Assembly: GCA_031277155.1 (NCBI GenBank) | Contig: JAITMW010000099.1 | Location: forward strand, 1-6,216 | From: Clostridiales bacterium | Lineage (GTDB): Bacteria > Bacillota > Clostridia > Lachnospirales > WRAX01 | DNA length: 6,216 nt | Direction of reading: 5' to 3' | Shown here: piece after piece, positions 1-5,748 of the stretch | Position numbering within the stretch: the stretch's first letter is position 1 | Layout of the letters: each line of letters opens with the position of its first letter | The notes under the pieces: generated by a model | The model's input: the letters and a program-made list of their open reading frames with translations, nothing else | Databases searched by the model: none | What the model was told of the DNA's origin: nothing | Made by a program: the position numbers and the translations under genes

Positions 1-1638
1 TCAGTTTTTCAGCATCTGGCGGACATGGAAGCGGAAATTCGCCGCATGGAAGACCGCATGGCGGGCCTTGCGGGCGATGCCCTCGCGCGCCTTATGGAAA
101 AATATGCTAAAATTACCAAGGATTTCGAGGACGGCCGCGGATATGAATACAAAAGCCGCGTGCGCGGCGTTTTGGCGGGCCTTGGCTTTAATGAGATAGA
201 GCATACTTTGGAAATTGCAAAGCTGTCCGGCGGACAAAAAACCCGCGTGGCTTTGGGCAAGCTGCTTTTGGCCGAGCCAGACCTGCTGCTGCTGGACGAG
301 CCTACGAACCATCTGGACATAGCCGCCATCACCTGGCTGGAGGACTATTTTCTGCGAGAATATGAAAAGGCCGTCGTCATCATATCCCATGACCGCTATT
401 TCCTGGACAAGGTCGTTAAAAAAGTGGTGGAGATTGAGCATGGCAAGGCCAAAAGCTATCACGGTAACTACAGCGCCTTTGTAGAGCAAAAGGCCCGGGA
501 TTTTGAAATCGAGATGCACCAATATGCCAGCCAGCAAAAGCAAATTGCAAGGCAAATGGAAAGCATACGCCTTTTGCGCTCGTTTAACCGCGAAAAGTCG
601 GTGCGACGCGCCCGCAGCAAAGAAAAGCAGCTGGCCAAAATACAGCGGGTTGACAGGCCGCAAAACGCCCCCGACAAAATGCGCATGACGCTAAAGCCGC
701 AAACCCAAAGCGGCAATGATGTGCTGACCATACGGGGCGCCAAAAAGACTTTTGACGACAGCTTTTTGCTGTTTGAAAATGTGAATATGGAGATTAAGCG
801 GGGCGAAAAGGTCGCGCTGATAGGCGAAAACGGCGTGGGCAAGACAACGCTGTTTAATATGGTGCTGGATGGCGACCCGGCCGCATATATGGGCACAAAT
901 GTCAAAATTGGATATTATGACCAAGAACTGAAATTCTCGGATGCCGAAAAATCCATCTTCCAAGAGATTTCCGACACATACCCGCCCATGAAAAATCTTG
1001 AAATCCGCAATGCCCTTGCCCGATTTTTGTTTATAGGCGATGAGATTGACAAAAAGCTGGGTATGCTTTCAGGTGGCGAGCGCGGCCGCGTCGCGCTGTG
1101 CAAGCTGATGCTGTCCGATGTGAACTTTCTGCTGCTGGACGAGCCTACGAATCATCTGGACCTATTCTCCAAAGAAATCCTGGAAAACGCGCTGATAGAC
1201 TATGAGGGCACGGTGCTGTACATCTCCCACGACCGCTATTTCATCAATAATACGGCGGAAAAGATTTACGAGCTGAAGAAGGAGGGCAGCACGCTGTATC
1301 TGGGCAATTATGACTATTATGTTGAAAAGCGGGAAGAACGCAGGGGCGGCACAACACCGCCGCCCGCGGTCAGCCAGGAAAAAACAAGCGCAAAAGACAG
1401 CTGGCTGCGCAGCAAAGAAGAAGCTGCCAAAATTCGCAAAAACAAGGCAAAAATCGAGAGGCTGGAAGTCCAAATTGAAGAGGCCGAAGCCGCCATCGCC
1501 CGGACAGACGCCCTTCTTGCCAAAGATGATATAGCCACGGATGCCGCCAAGGCGCAGGAGACATATCTTACAAGGGCTGCGCTGGAAGAAAAGCTGGCGG
1601 CGCTGCTGGAGGAATGGGAAGAAGCGGCGCATTTATAA
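1..1638 (+). CDS. ABC-F family ATPase, 5'-truncated by the window edge
   Basis: This is a soluble tandem-ABC ATPase of the ABC-F class. The family binds near the ribosomal E site and modulates translation, and some members protect ribosomes from antibiotics. The frame is open from base 1 (first residues SVFQHLAD), so the true start and the first Walker A motif lie outside; the ATG at 25 is internal. Counting from base 1 (545 residues visible), domain 1 shows the signature LSGGQKT near 76, Walker B LLLLDEPTNHLD at 95-106 and the switch histidine H130. A charged linker follows at about 155-240. Domain 2 has Walker A GENGVGKTT at 275-283, LSGGERGR from 356, FLLLDEPTNHLD ending at 387 and H410. 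From about 450 to the end is a Lys/Glu/Ala-rich coiled-coil extension, as in the YdiF/Uup-like groups. The catalytic glutamates (E100, E381) are present. The family is certain; the subfamily, and whether it gives antibiotic resistance, cannot be decided here. Confidence 0.95.
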   Translation, partial: SVFQHLADMEAEIRRMEDRMAGLAGDALARLMEKYAKITKDFEDGRGYEYKSRVRGVLAGLGFNEIEHTLEIAKLSGGQKTRVALGKLLLAEPDLLLLDEPTNHLDIAAITWLEDYFLREYEKAVVIISHDRYFLDKVVKKVVEIEHGKAKSYHGNYSAFVEQKARDFEIEMHQYASQQKQIARQMESIRLLRSFNREKSVRRARSKEKQLAKIQRVDRPQNAPDKMRMTLKPQTQSGNDVLTIRGAKKTFDDSFLLFENVNMEIKRGEKVALIGENGVGKTTLFNMVLDGDPAAYMGTNVKIGYYDQELKFSDAEKSIFQEISDTYPPMKNLEIRNALARFLFIGDEIDKKLGMLSGGERGRVALCKLMLSDVNFLLLDEPTNHLDLFSKEILENALIDYEGTVLYISHDRYFINNTAEKIYELKKEGSTLYLGNYDYYVEKREERRGGTTPPPAVSQEKTSAKDSWLRSKEEAAKIRKNKAKIERLEVQIEEAEAAIARTDALLAKDDIATDAAKAQETYLTRAALEEKLAALLEEWEEAAHL

Positions 1639-1646
1639 CTGCTATC

Positions 1647-1832
1647 GCTATTCCGTTTAAAAGTCGCCCTCAGACTGCCTTTGTGGTTTGCCTGCGGCAA
1701 ACTGACCTTCGGTCACTTTCGCAAAGCGAAAGCACAGGGAAACACCGCCCAAGCGTTCGTTGTTTCATCCTTGGTTTCGGCGAAGGTTCGCCGCCGAAAC
1801 TTGGACTTCGGACGATTTTAAATCGGATTAGC
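1647..1832. repeat. Hairpin-rich, MITE-like non-coding element
   Basis: This intergenic stretch is a chain of palindromes framed by imperfect terminal inverted repeats of about 20 bp. The left end (1647-1666) reads GCTATTCCG-TTTAAAAGTCG; the right end (1813-1832), reverse-complemented, reads GCTAATCCGATTTAAAATCG. Inside are GTTTGCC-tgc-GGCAAAC (1686-1702), TGACC-ttc-GGTCA (1703-1715), CTTTCGC-aaa-GCGAAAG (1716-1732) and a 9-bp stem GTTTCGGCG/CGCCGAAAC (1774-1800). The 6-mer TTTATA occurs at 1632-1637 and 1833-1838 and could be a target duplication, but the left copy is 9 bases from the repeat end. No credible ORF or ribosome binding site lies within. None of the stems is followed by a T-run, so an ordinary intrinsic terminator is not evident, although the stems could shield the 3' end of the ABC-F transcript. 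The structure is seen directly; mobility is inferred. Confidence 0.6.
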
Positions 1833-1854
1833 TTTATACAATGAAAATTTATGC

Positions 1855-1884
1855 TTGACAAGCATACTTGGCATATGATATTAT
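1855..1884 (+). promoter_or_regulatory. Upstream promoter P1 of the membrane protein-xre unit
   Basis: A perfect -35 TTGACA (1855-1860) is separated by 18 bases from TATTAT (1879-1884), matching a housekeeping sigma factor promoter. Transcription would start near 1891, leaving a leader of about 47 bases that contains the second operator-like repeat. The -35 lies inside the first palindrome, so occupancy there should block RNA polymerase. Confidence 0.6.
1856..1873. promoter_or_regulatory. Operator-like inverted repeat O1
   Basis: The palindrome TGACAAG-cata-CTTGGCA has one mismatch between its 7-base arms and a perfect CAAG-N4-CTTG core (1859-1870). It overlaps the -35 box of P1. An almost identical copy sits 34 bp downstream. 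Small XRE regulators commonly bind such short dyads in their own promoter, and an XRE gene is second in this operon, so it is the likely binder (inference). Confidence 0.6.
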
Positions 1885-1888
1885 TGTT

Positions 1889-1917
1889 TTGACAAGATAA
1901 CTTGGCAAATATACAAT
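1889..1917 (+). promoter_or_regulatory. Downstream promoter P2 of the membrane protein-xre unit
   Basis: TTGACA (1889-1894) and TACAAT (1912-1917) with a 17-base spacer make a near-consensus promoter. The predicted start is near 1924, so the leader would be only about 14 bases and would begin almost at the ribosome binding site. P1 and P2 may both work, or one may be a by-product of repeat duplication; start-site mapping would tell. Confidence 0.6.
1890..1907. promoter_or_regulatory. Operator-like inverted repeat O2
   Basis: This is the second copy of the palindrome, TGACAAG-ataa-CTTGGCA, overlapping the -35 box of P2. Over 22 bases (1855-1876 against 1889-1910) the two copies match at 18 positions, and the variable bases fall mostly in the spacer, as expected for a protein-binding site. 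A further half-site, ATACTTGG, occurs at 1919-1926 and runs into the ribosome binding site. Confidence 0.6.
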
Positions 1918-1924
1918 TATACTT

Positions 1925-1930
1925 GGAGGG
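1925..1930 (+). promoter_or_regulatory. Ribosome binding site fixing the start of the membrane protein
   Basis: GGAGGG ends 7 bases before the ATG at 1938. This selects that ATG over the in-frame upstream TTG at 1902, which has no Shine-Dalgarno sequence and lies inside the P2 promoter. Confidence 0.8.
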
Positions 1931-1937
1931 CGATTTT

Positions 1938-2261
1938 ATGGACAAGAACGACATTTTGGAAAAGAGCAGGGCGGCAAAGAAGGACGAGGGTAAGGAGCAT
2001 CTTAAAAATCTTACATCTAGGTATACCTTAATCCCTGTGGCTGCATTAGCCGGTTTTTTTGTAGGCATTAATCACTCCTTGCTTGAAGAGCCGGGCACTC
2101 TTGGTGCCGCGATTGGTGCGATAATATTTACTGTCGCGGCGGCCGAGTGCTTTGCCAGATATCGCTTCAATGGTAAAAAATGGCTTATTACAGGCACTGT
2201 TATTGCGGCTATACTTGCCGTAGGATTCTGTGTCCTCTATACTGCAATGCTCTGGCGATGA
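1938..2261 (+). CDS. Small three-helix membrane protein paired with XRE regulator
   Basis: This encodes a 107-residue protein of unknown function. The N-terminal 28 residues are highly charged (MDKNDILEKS, then a Lys/Glu-rich run) and probably cytoplasmic. Three hydrophobic segments follow at about 29-46, 54-72 and 83-104, with a short positive loop around RYRFNGKKW (74-82); there is no signal peptide. The opening pattern (MDK.dILekSR, then acidic/basic residues, then helices) resembles from memory the DUF6442-type small membrane proteins found beside XRE regulators; that assignment is tentative. It is first in a two-gene operon, 28 bases ahead of the XRE gene, and transcribed from promoters carrying the paired palindromes. 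A role as membrane partner or signal input for the regulator is plausible but unproven. The start rests on GGAGGG at 1925. Confidence 0.8.
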   Translation: MDKNDILEKSRAAKKDEGKEHLKNLTSRYTLIPVAALAGFFVGINHSLLEEPGTLGAAIGAIIFTVAAAECFARYRFNGKKWLITGTVIAAILAVGFCVLYTAMLWR

Positions 2262-2289
2262 GACAACCCATATAAGGATGTGATTTAGT

Positions 2290-2496
2290 ATGGGCGATAA
2301 ACTTGTGCTAAAAAATAAATTGAAAGTAGCAAGGGCAGAAAAAAACCTCTCCCAAGCGACCCTTGCAGAGATGGTGGGCGTTTCCAGAAACACAATCAGC
2401 TCCATAGAAACAGGCCAGTTTTGCCCGACGGCAAAGCTGGCCCTCATCCTATGTGTTGCGCTGGATAAAAAATTTGAAGATTTATTTTATTTTTAA
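2290..2496 (+). CDS. XRE-family (HTH_3) transcriptional regulator
   Basis: This is a 68-residue DNA-binding protein that is essentially only a Cro/CI-type helix-turn-helix. Helices 2 and 3 are visible in SQATLAEMVGVSRNTISSIE (21-40), with SRNTISSIE as the recognition helix, followed by TGQFCPT and a short C-terminal helix (LALILCVALDKKFEDLF). It lacks a separate ligand-binding or dimerisation domain, like the many minimal XRE proteins of Bacillota. An AAGGATG ribosome binding site (2274-2280) lies 9 bases before the ATG. It is second in an operon with the small membrane protein and probably represses that operon through the CAAG-N4-CTTG palindromes at 1856 and 1890 (inference). It converges with the histidine kinase gene, with 5 bases between the stop codons and no terminator hairpin in between. 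Confidence 0.9.
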   Translation: MGDKLVLKNKLKVARAEKNLSQATLAEMVGVSRNTISSIETGQFCPTAKLALILCVALDKKFEDLFYF

Positions 2497-2501
2497 CACC
2501 C

Positions 2502-3953
2502 TTATTGTTTTAGGGAAAAAGAAAACACGCTGCCCTCGCCCGGGGCGCTTTCCACGCCGATATGCTCCCCATGGGCCGCCAGCATCTCCTTTACGATGGA
2601 CAGACCAAGGCCACTGCCGCTGTGCGCGCCGCGGGATATGTCGGCCTTGTAAAAGCGGTCGAAGATGTGATTTTGGGCGGCGGCGTCCATGCCTATGCCC
2701 GTATCGGCAATTTCTATGTGGATTTTGCCGTTTTTTGCCTTGGTGGACAGGCGGATTTCGCCGACGGGCGTGAATTTCACTGCATTTTCAATCAGATTGT
2801 GGACAACGCGGCTGATTTTTTCTTTGTCGGCGGCGACAATGGCGCGCTCCTCGGCAAAATCAGCGGAAATCCCAAGGCCGGCCGCCGTAATTTGCGCCTC
2901 AAACAGTATGACGCTTTGGCGAAGAAGCTCGTTAATATCAAATTGTGTGGTATGCAGGCCGTCGTCGGCCCCCTGTATCTTGGTCAGCACCAAAATATCA
3001 TTGGCCAGGGCGGACAGCCGCTTGGTTTCCGTCAGCACAATATCCAGATATTTCTGCCTGTGGGCTTCGTCAATTGTACCATCCATCATTGCCGCAAGAA
3101 AGCCCTGCATGGATGTTAGAGGCGAGCGCAGGTCGTGTGAAATATTCGCGATAAATTCGCGCCGCGTTTTTTCGGTGTTGTCAAGGCTTTGGGCCATGTG
3201 GTTGAAAGATTGGGCCAGCTGGCCAATTTCGTCTTTTGCCCCCGCACCTGCTTCAACGCCAATGCGCCTGCCAAAGCCGCCGCCCGCAATTTCCTTGGCG
3301 GCGCGGCCTATGGCCGTGATGCGGCGGGACATGCTGCGCGAGGTGACGAGGACCAGCACGAAGGATACAATCAGTGACAGGGCCAGGGCCAGCAAAACCA
3401 GGCGCATGGCGGCGGAAGACGCCGCTTGGATGTCGTCCATGGGCGAATTCATGAAAATTGCGCCCCAAAGCGCGCCGTCAACAATGATTGGATAGCCCAC
3501 CGTAAGCATTGCAATGTCAAACAGCTCTCCCGCCGCAACGGGCAATATCACAATTTCGCCGTTAAAAACGCGCAGCATCTCCTCATCCAGCAATATTTGA
3601 CGGATGTCCCCCGTGGCGATGACGCCCTCCAACTGGCCGTCAAAATAGCTGACCACAAAGGCGCTGGCGCCCAAAGTCTCCAAAGTGCGCATGTCATTTT
3701 GAAATTGGGCCAGGGCCTGATTTCGCCTCATACCCATTTGTCCGTGCCCGTGCCGTATTTGCTGCCCGGCAAGGCCCTCCATATGCGCATAGGATGCCGC
3801 AATGCGCTGGCCCTGACGCACCAGGGTGTCGGCGGCCTGGTTGACGAAGAAATTTTGCAGCATATAGTTTAGGCCCACCGCCAAAATGGCAAAGGCTACC
3901 AAAATTGAGACCAAATATGCGGCCAGCTGTTTGGAAAAAATTGACTTAAACAT
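2502..3953 (-). CDS. Membrane sensor histidine kinase (HAMP-HisKA-HATPase_c)
   Basis: This 483-residue sensor autophosphorylates on histidine and passes phosphate to the regulator encoded just upstream. In order it has TM1 at about 10-32, an extracytoplasmic domain at about 33-180 whose end (VGYPIIVDGALWGAIFMNSP) looks like a PDC/sCache-type sensor fold, TM2 at about 184-204 and HAMP at about 205-262. The DHp helix has the H-box FIANISHDLRSPLT with phospho-acceptor H273. The catalytic domain shows the N-box HNLIENAVKFT (385-395), G1 DTGIGM (417-422), the F-box HIFDRFYKAD (429-438) and G2 GSGLGLSIVKEM (446-457). All catalytic motifs are intact. The sensor region holds a His/Met-rich patch at 66-75 (IRHGHGQMGM). 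The ATG at 3953 is supported by GAGGAA 7 bases upstream. A gap of 53 bases separates it from the response regulator gene, so they are probably one operon. The stimulus is unknown. Confidence 0.95.
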   Translation of the reverse strand: MFKSIFSKQLAAYLVSILVAFAILAVGLNYMLQNFFVNQAADTLVRQGQRIAASYAHMEGLAGQQIRHGHGQMGMRRNQALAQFQNDMRTLETLGASAFVVSYFDGQLEGVIATGDIRQILLDEEMLRVFNGEIVILPVAAGELFDIAMLTVGYPIIVDGALWGAIFMNSPMDDIQAASSAAMRLVLLALALSLIVSFVLVLVTSRSMSRRITAIGRAAKEIAGGGFGRRIGVEAGAGAKDEIGQLAQSFNHMAQSLDNTEKTRREFIANISHDLRSPLTSMQGFLAAMMDGTIDEAHRQKYLDIVLTETKRLSALANDILVLTKIQGADDGLHTTQFDINELLRQSVILFEAQITAAGLGISADFAEERAIVAADKEKISRVVHNLIENAVKFTPVGEIRLSTKAKNGKIHIEIADTGIGMDAAAQNHIFDRFYKADISRGAHSGSGLGLSIVKEMLAAHGEHIGVESAPGEGSVFSFSLKQ

Positions 3954-4006
3954 TTATGTTTTCCTCGCACCAATGCTTGTATTTTGTCTTGCCATATTCG
4001 TTATTT

Positions 4007-4708
4007 TCAATTCTCCGTTTTCAATTCAAATTTATAACCCACGCCCCATACGGTTTTGATGCTCCATGTGTCATTGTGTTCCAGCTTTTCGCGTATGCGC
4101 TTGATATGCACATCCACCGTGCGGCTGTCGCCAAAAAAATCATACCCCCAGATGTTGTCCAGCAGTTGGTTTCGGGTAAAAACCCGGCCGGGATGCGAAA
4201 GCAAAAAATGCAGCAGCTCGAATTCCTTTGGCGGCAGCTCCAGCGTGCGTCCATGATACACTACATTGTATGTGGCAGGATTGATGGAGAGATTTGGGAT
4301 GTTAATGGCCCTTTGGCCCGCGTCTTCGGCCGATAAGCCGGCATCATACCGCCGCAGCACGGCCTTCACCCGAGCAACAAGCTCCTTGCCGTCAAAAGGC
4401 TTTACGATATAATCATCCGCGCCCATGGTCAGCCCCAGCACCTTATCAAACACCTCGCCCTTGGCCGTCAGCATGATGATGGGCACCGCCGAAACCTTGC
4501 GGATTTCGCGGCAAATCTCGTGCCCGTCTTTCTCCGGCAGCATCAGGTCAAGCAGCACAAGATGCGGCGAAAACGCAGCAAATTCGGCCATGGCGCTGCC
4601 GCCGGTATGTACCTGCCTGGTGACAAAGCCCTCCTTGTCCAGATACAGCGCAATCAGCTCTGCAATATGCCTGTCGTCGTCTACAATCAGAATTTTATTA
4701 TCGTTCAT
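4007..4708 (-). CDS. OmpR/PhoB-family response regulator
   Basis: This is a 233-residue two-component DNA-binding regulator, the likely partner of the kinase gene downstream. The receiver domain (about 4-117) has the acidic pocket D10-D11-D12, phospho-acceptor D54 in LVLLDLMLPEKDG, switch T81 and K103 in VKPF. A linker at about 121-134 leads to a winged-helix domain (about 135-229) with the transactivation loop LPPKEFELLHFLL and recognition helix SRTVDVHIKRIREKLE, ending in the wing VWGVGYKFE. All phosphorylation residues are present, so it should be a normal phospho-switch. The ATG has a GGGAG ribosome binding site 6 bases upstream. The upstream region carries an 11-bp-phased direct repeat beside a promoter, suggesting that it regulates its own operon (inference). 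Confidence 0.96.
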   Translation of the reverse strand: MNDNKILIVDDDRHIAELIALYLDKEGFVTRQVHTGGSAMAEFAAFSPHLVLLDLMLPEKDGHEICREIRKVSAVPIIMLTAKGEVFDKVLGLTMGADDYIVKPFDGKELVARVKAVLRRYDAGLSAEDAGQRAINIPNLSINPATYNVVYHGRTLELPPKEFELLHFLLSHPGRVFTRNQLLDNIWGYDFFGDSRTVDVHIKRIREKLEHNDTWSIKTVWGVGYKFELKTEN

Positions 4709-4740
4709 GGCAAGCTCCCGAAATTTGTTGTGTGCTGCTC

Positions 4741-4749
4741 ATTATAGCA
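4741..4749 (-). promoter_or_regulatory. Extended -10 promoter of the two-component operon
   Basis: On the minus strand, TGCTATAAT combines a perfect -10 hexamer TATAAT (complement of 4741-4746) with an upstream TGn extended -10. With a 17-base spacer the -35 position would read ATACAT, a poor match to TTGACA. The predicted start is near 4734, giving a leader of about 25 bases before the response regulator ATG. A weak -35 with a strong -10 is typical of promoters needing an activator. Confidence 0.6.
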
Positions 4750-4766
4750 CAGATTTTGGGGGAATG

Positions 4767-4783
4767 TATGAATTTTCTGTGAA
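4767..4783 (-). promoter_or_regulatory. Putative OmpR-type binding site (11-bp direct repeat)
   Basis: On the minus strand, TTCACA-N5-TTCATA forms a direct repeat with an 11-bp period, the spacing usual for tandem binding by OmpR/PhoB-family dimers. It covers about -33 to -49 of the predicted promoter, overlapping and extending upstream of the weak -35, where such regulators commonly activate. The upstream copy ends 6 bases before the transporter stop codon. With only two short copies, chance cannot be ruled out. Confidence 0.4.
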
Positions 4784-4789
4784 ATATGG

Positions 4790-5719
4790 CTAAGCCTTCG
4801 CCGCCTTTTTTGCCTTTGCGGGAATTTGCGCCACCAAAATAGCAACGAAAATCAGCGCGCAGCCCAGCATCTGCCTTGGCGTGAGGAATTGGCCCAGCAC
4901 AACCCAGCCCGTAATCGTAGCCACGACGCTTTCAAAGCTGAAAAGCACCGCCGCCACTGTGGGCTGTGTGGTCTTTTGGGCCTTCATTTGCAAAATATAG
5001 GCCACGCCGCTGGACAGCACGCCCGTGTACAGCACAAAGGGCGCGGCGGCGGCCAAATCCGCCAAAGATGGCGTCTCAAAGATAAAGGCAAATATCAGTG
5101 ACACTGCAAAAACCGTGTAAAATTGCACGCAGGCCAAGGCAAGCACATTGTGCTTTGGCGAAAAATGGCTTATCACAAGAATTTGCGCGCTAAAGCCGAT
5201 TGCGCACAAAAAAACCAAAAGGTCACCCAGATTAAGATTAAAGCCGCCCGCAAAACTCAAAAAATACATGCCCGTCATGGCCACCGCAACGCCAATCCAC
5301 ACAAACACGGGCACCCTTTGCCGAAAAATGAAAAGGCATACAATAGGCACAATAATCACATACAAAGATGTGATGAAGGCGGCATTTGCCACGGTGGTGA
5401 AGACGATGCCAAACTGCTGCAAATTTATGGCGACACAAAGAACAAGGCCGCAAATGATGCCGGCCAGGATGGTGCGCTTGCTGATGGGCGCGGGGCCCTC
5501 GCTTGGCGGGGCCGCCCTTTGCCGCCGCAGAAAATACAGCGCGGGGCCAAGGGCCATGGTGCCCCCGATGAAAAATCGCGCCGCGTTAAAGGTCAGCGGG
5601 CTGACATAGGTCATCCCGGCGGACTGGGCTGCCATGCCCGCGCCCCAAATTAGGGTGGCACAGATAATCATCATATTGCCCCTGATTCTTAGCTTTCTAA
5701 GGTTGTCTGCATTTTCCAT
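4790..5719 (-). CDS. EamA/DMT-superfamily transporter
   Basis: This is a 309-residue polytopic membrane protein of the drug/metabolite transporter superfamily, whose members export or import small metabolites; the substrate cannot be read from the sequence. Two EamA repeats are visible. The first is at about 16-156 and starts with ATLIWGAGMAAQSAGM. The second is at about 163-298 and ends in the family pattern FSFESVVATITGWVVLGQFLTPRQMLGCALI. About ten hydrophobic segments fit a 5+5 topology. The ending KAKKAAKA is basic, as expected of a cytoplasmic tail. The start at 5719 was chosen because AAGGAGGAG lies 9 bases upstream and because the family usually begins shortly before helix 1. An alternative ATG at 5752 adds 11 charged residues and overlaps the upstream stop as ATGA, but has a poor ribosome binding site. 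It follows the exported-protein gene directly, so the two are likely co-transcribed. Confidence 0.92.
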   Translation of the reverse strand: MENADNLRKLRIRGNMMIICATLIWGAGMAAQSAGMTYVSPLTFNAARFFIGGTMALGPALYFLRRQRAAPPSEGPAPISKRTILAGIICGLVLCVAINLQQFGIVFTTVANAAFITSLYVIIVPIVCLFIFRQRVPVFVWIGVAVAMTGMYFLSFAGGFNLNLGDLLVFLCAIGFSAQILVISHFSPKHNVLALACVQFYTVFAVSLIFAFIFETPSLADLAAAAPFVLYTGVLSSGVAYILQMKAQKTTQPTVAAVLFSFESVVATITGWVVLGQFLTPRQMLGCALIFVAILVAQIPAKAKKAAKA

Positions 5720-5728
5720 ATTATGATG

Positions 5729-5737
5729 CTCCTCCTT
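5729..5737 (-). promoter_or_regulatory. Ribosome binding site deciding the transporter start
   Basis: On the minus strand AAGGAGGAG lies 9 bases before the ATG at 5719. In the longer reading frame the same bases would encode Lys-Glu-Glu in an otherwise unremarkable N-terminal extension, so they are better explained as a Shine-Dalgarno site for the shorter protein. Confidence 0.7.
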
Positions 5738-5748
5738 GTCTCTATCTT

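Noticed and set aside
1..663. Long open frame (220 codons) on the minus strand opposite the ABC-F gene
   Set aside because: It is antisense to highly conserved ABC motifs, has no recognisable domain and no separate upstream signals; it is a codon-bias shadow.
1686..1800. Possible CRISPR array or intrinsic terminator
   Set aside because: The stems differ from one another with no regular repeat-spacer unit, and none is followed by a T-run.
1902..1937. In-frame TTG at 1902 as an earlier start for the small membrane protein
   Set aside because: It lies within the P2 promoter with no ribosome binding site, whereas the ATG at 1938 has GGAGGG at 7 bases.
1670..2068. 132-codon minus-strand open frame running through the hairpin element and the xre promoter
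   Set aside because: It overlaps the palindromes, both promoters and the start of the membrane protein gene, and the translated repeat part is low-complexity; it is more likely an accidental open frame.
1938..2496. Toxin-antitoxin module made of the membrane protein and the XRE protein
   Set aside because: The gene order and sizes would allow it, but the membrane protein has three helices and a long charged N-terminus, unlike known small membrane toxins, and no toxin motif is visible.
2689..3495. 268-codon open frame on the plus strand opposite the histidine kinase
   Set aside because: It covers the HAMP and DHp regions in antisense and the product is low-complexity and Arg/Ser/Ala-rich; the kinase frame has all expected motifs.
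5123..5653. 176-codon plus-strand open frame opposite the transporter
   Set aside because: The product is Lys/His/Gly/Ala-rich without domain character and is antisense to clear transmembrane segments of an EamA protein.
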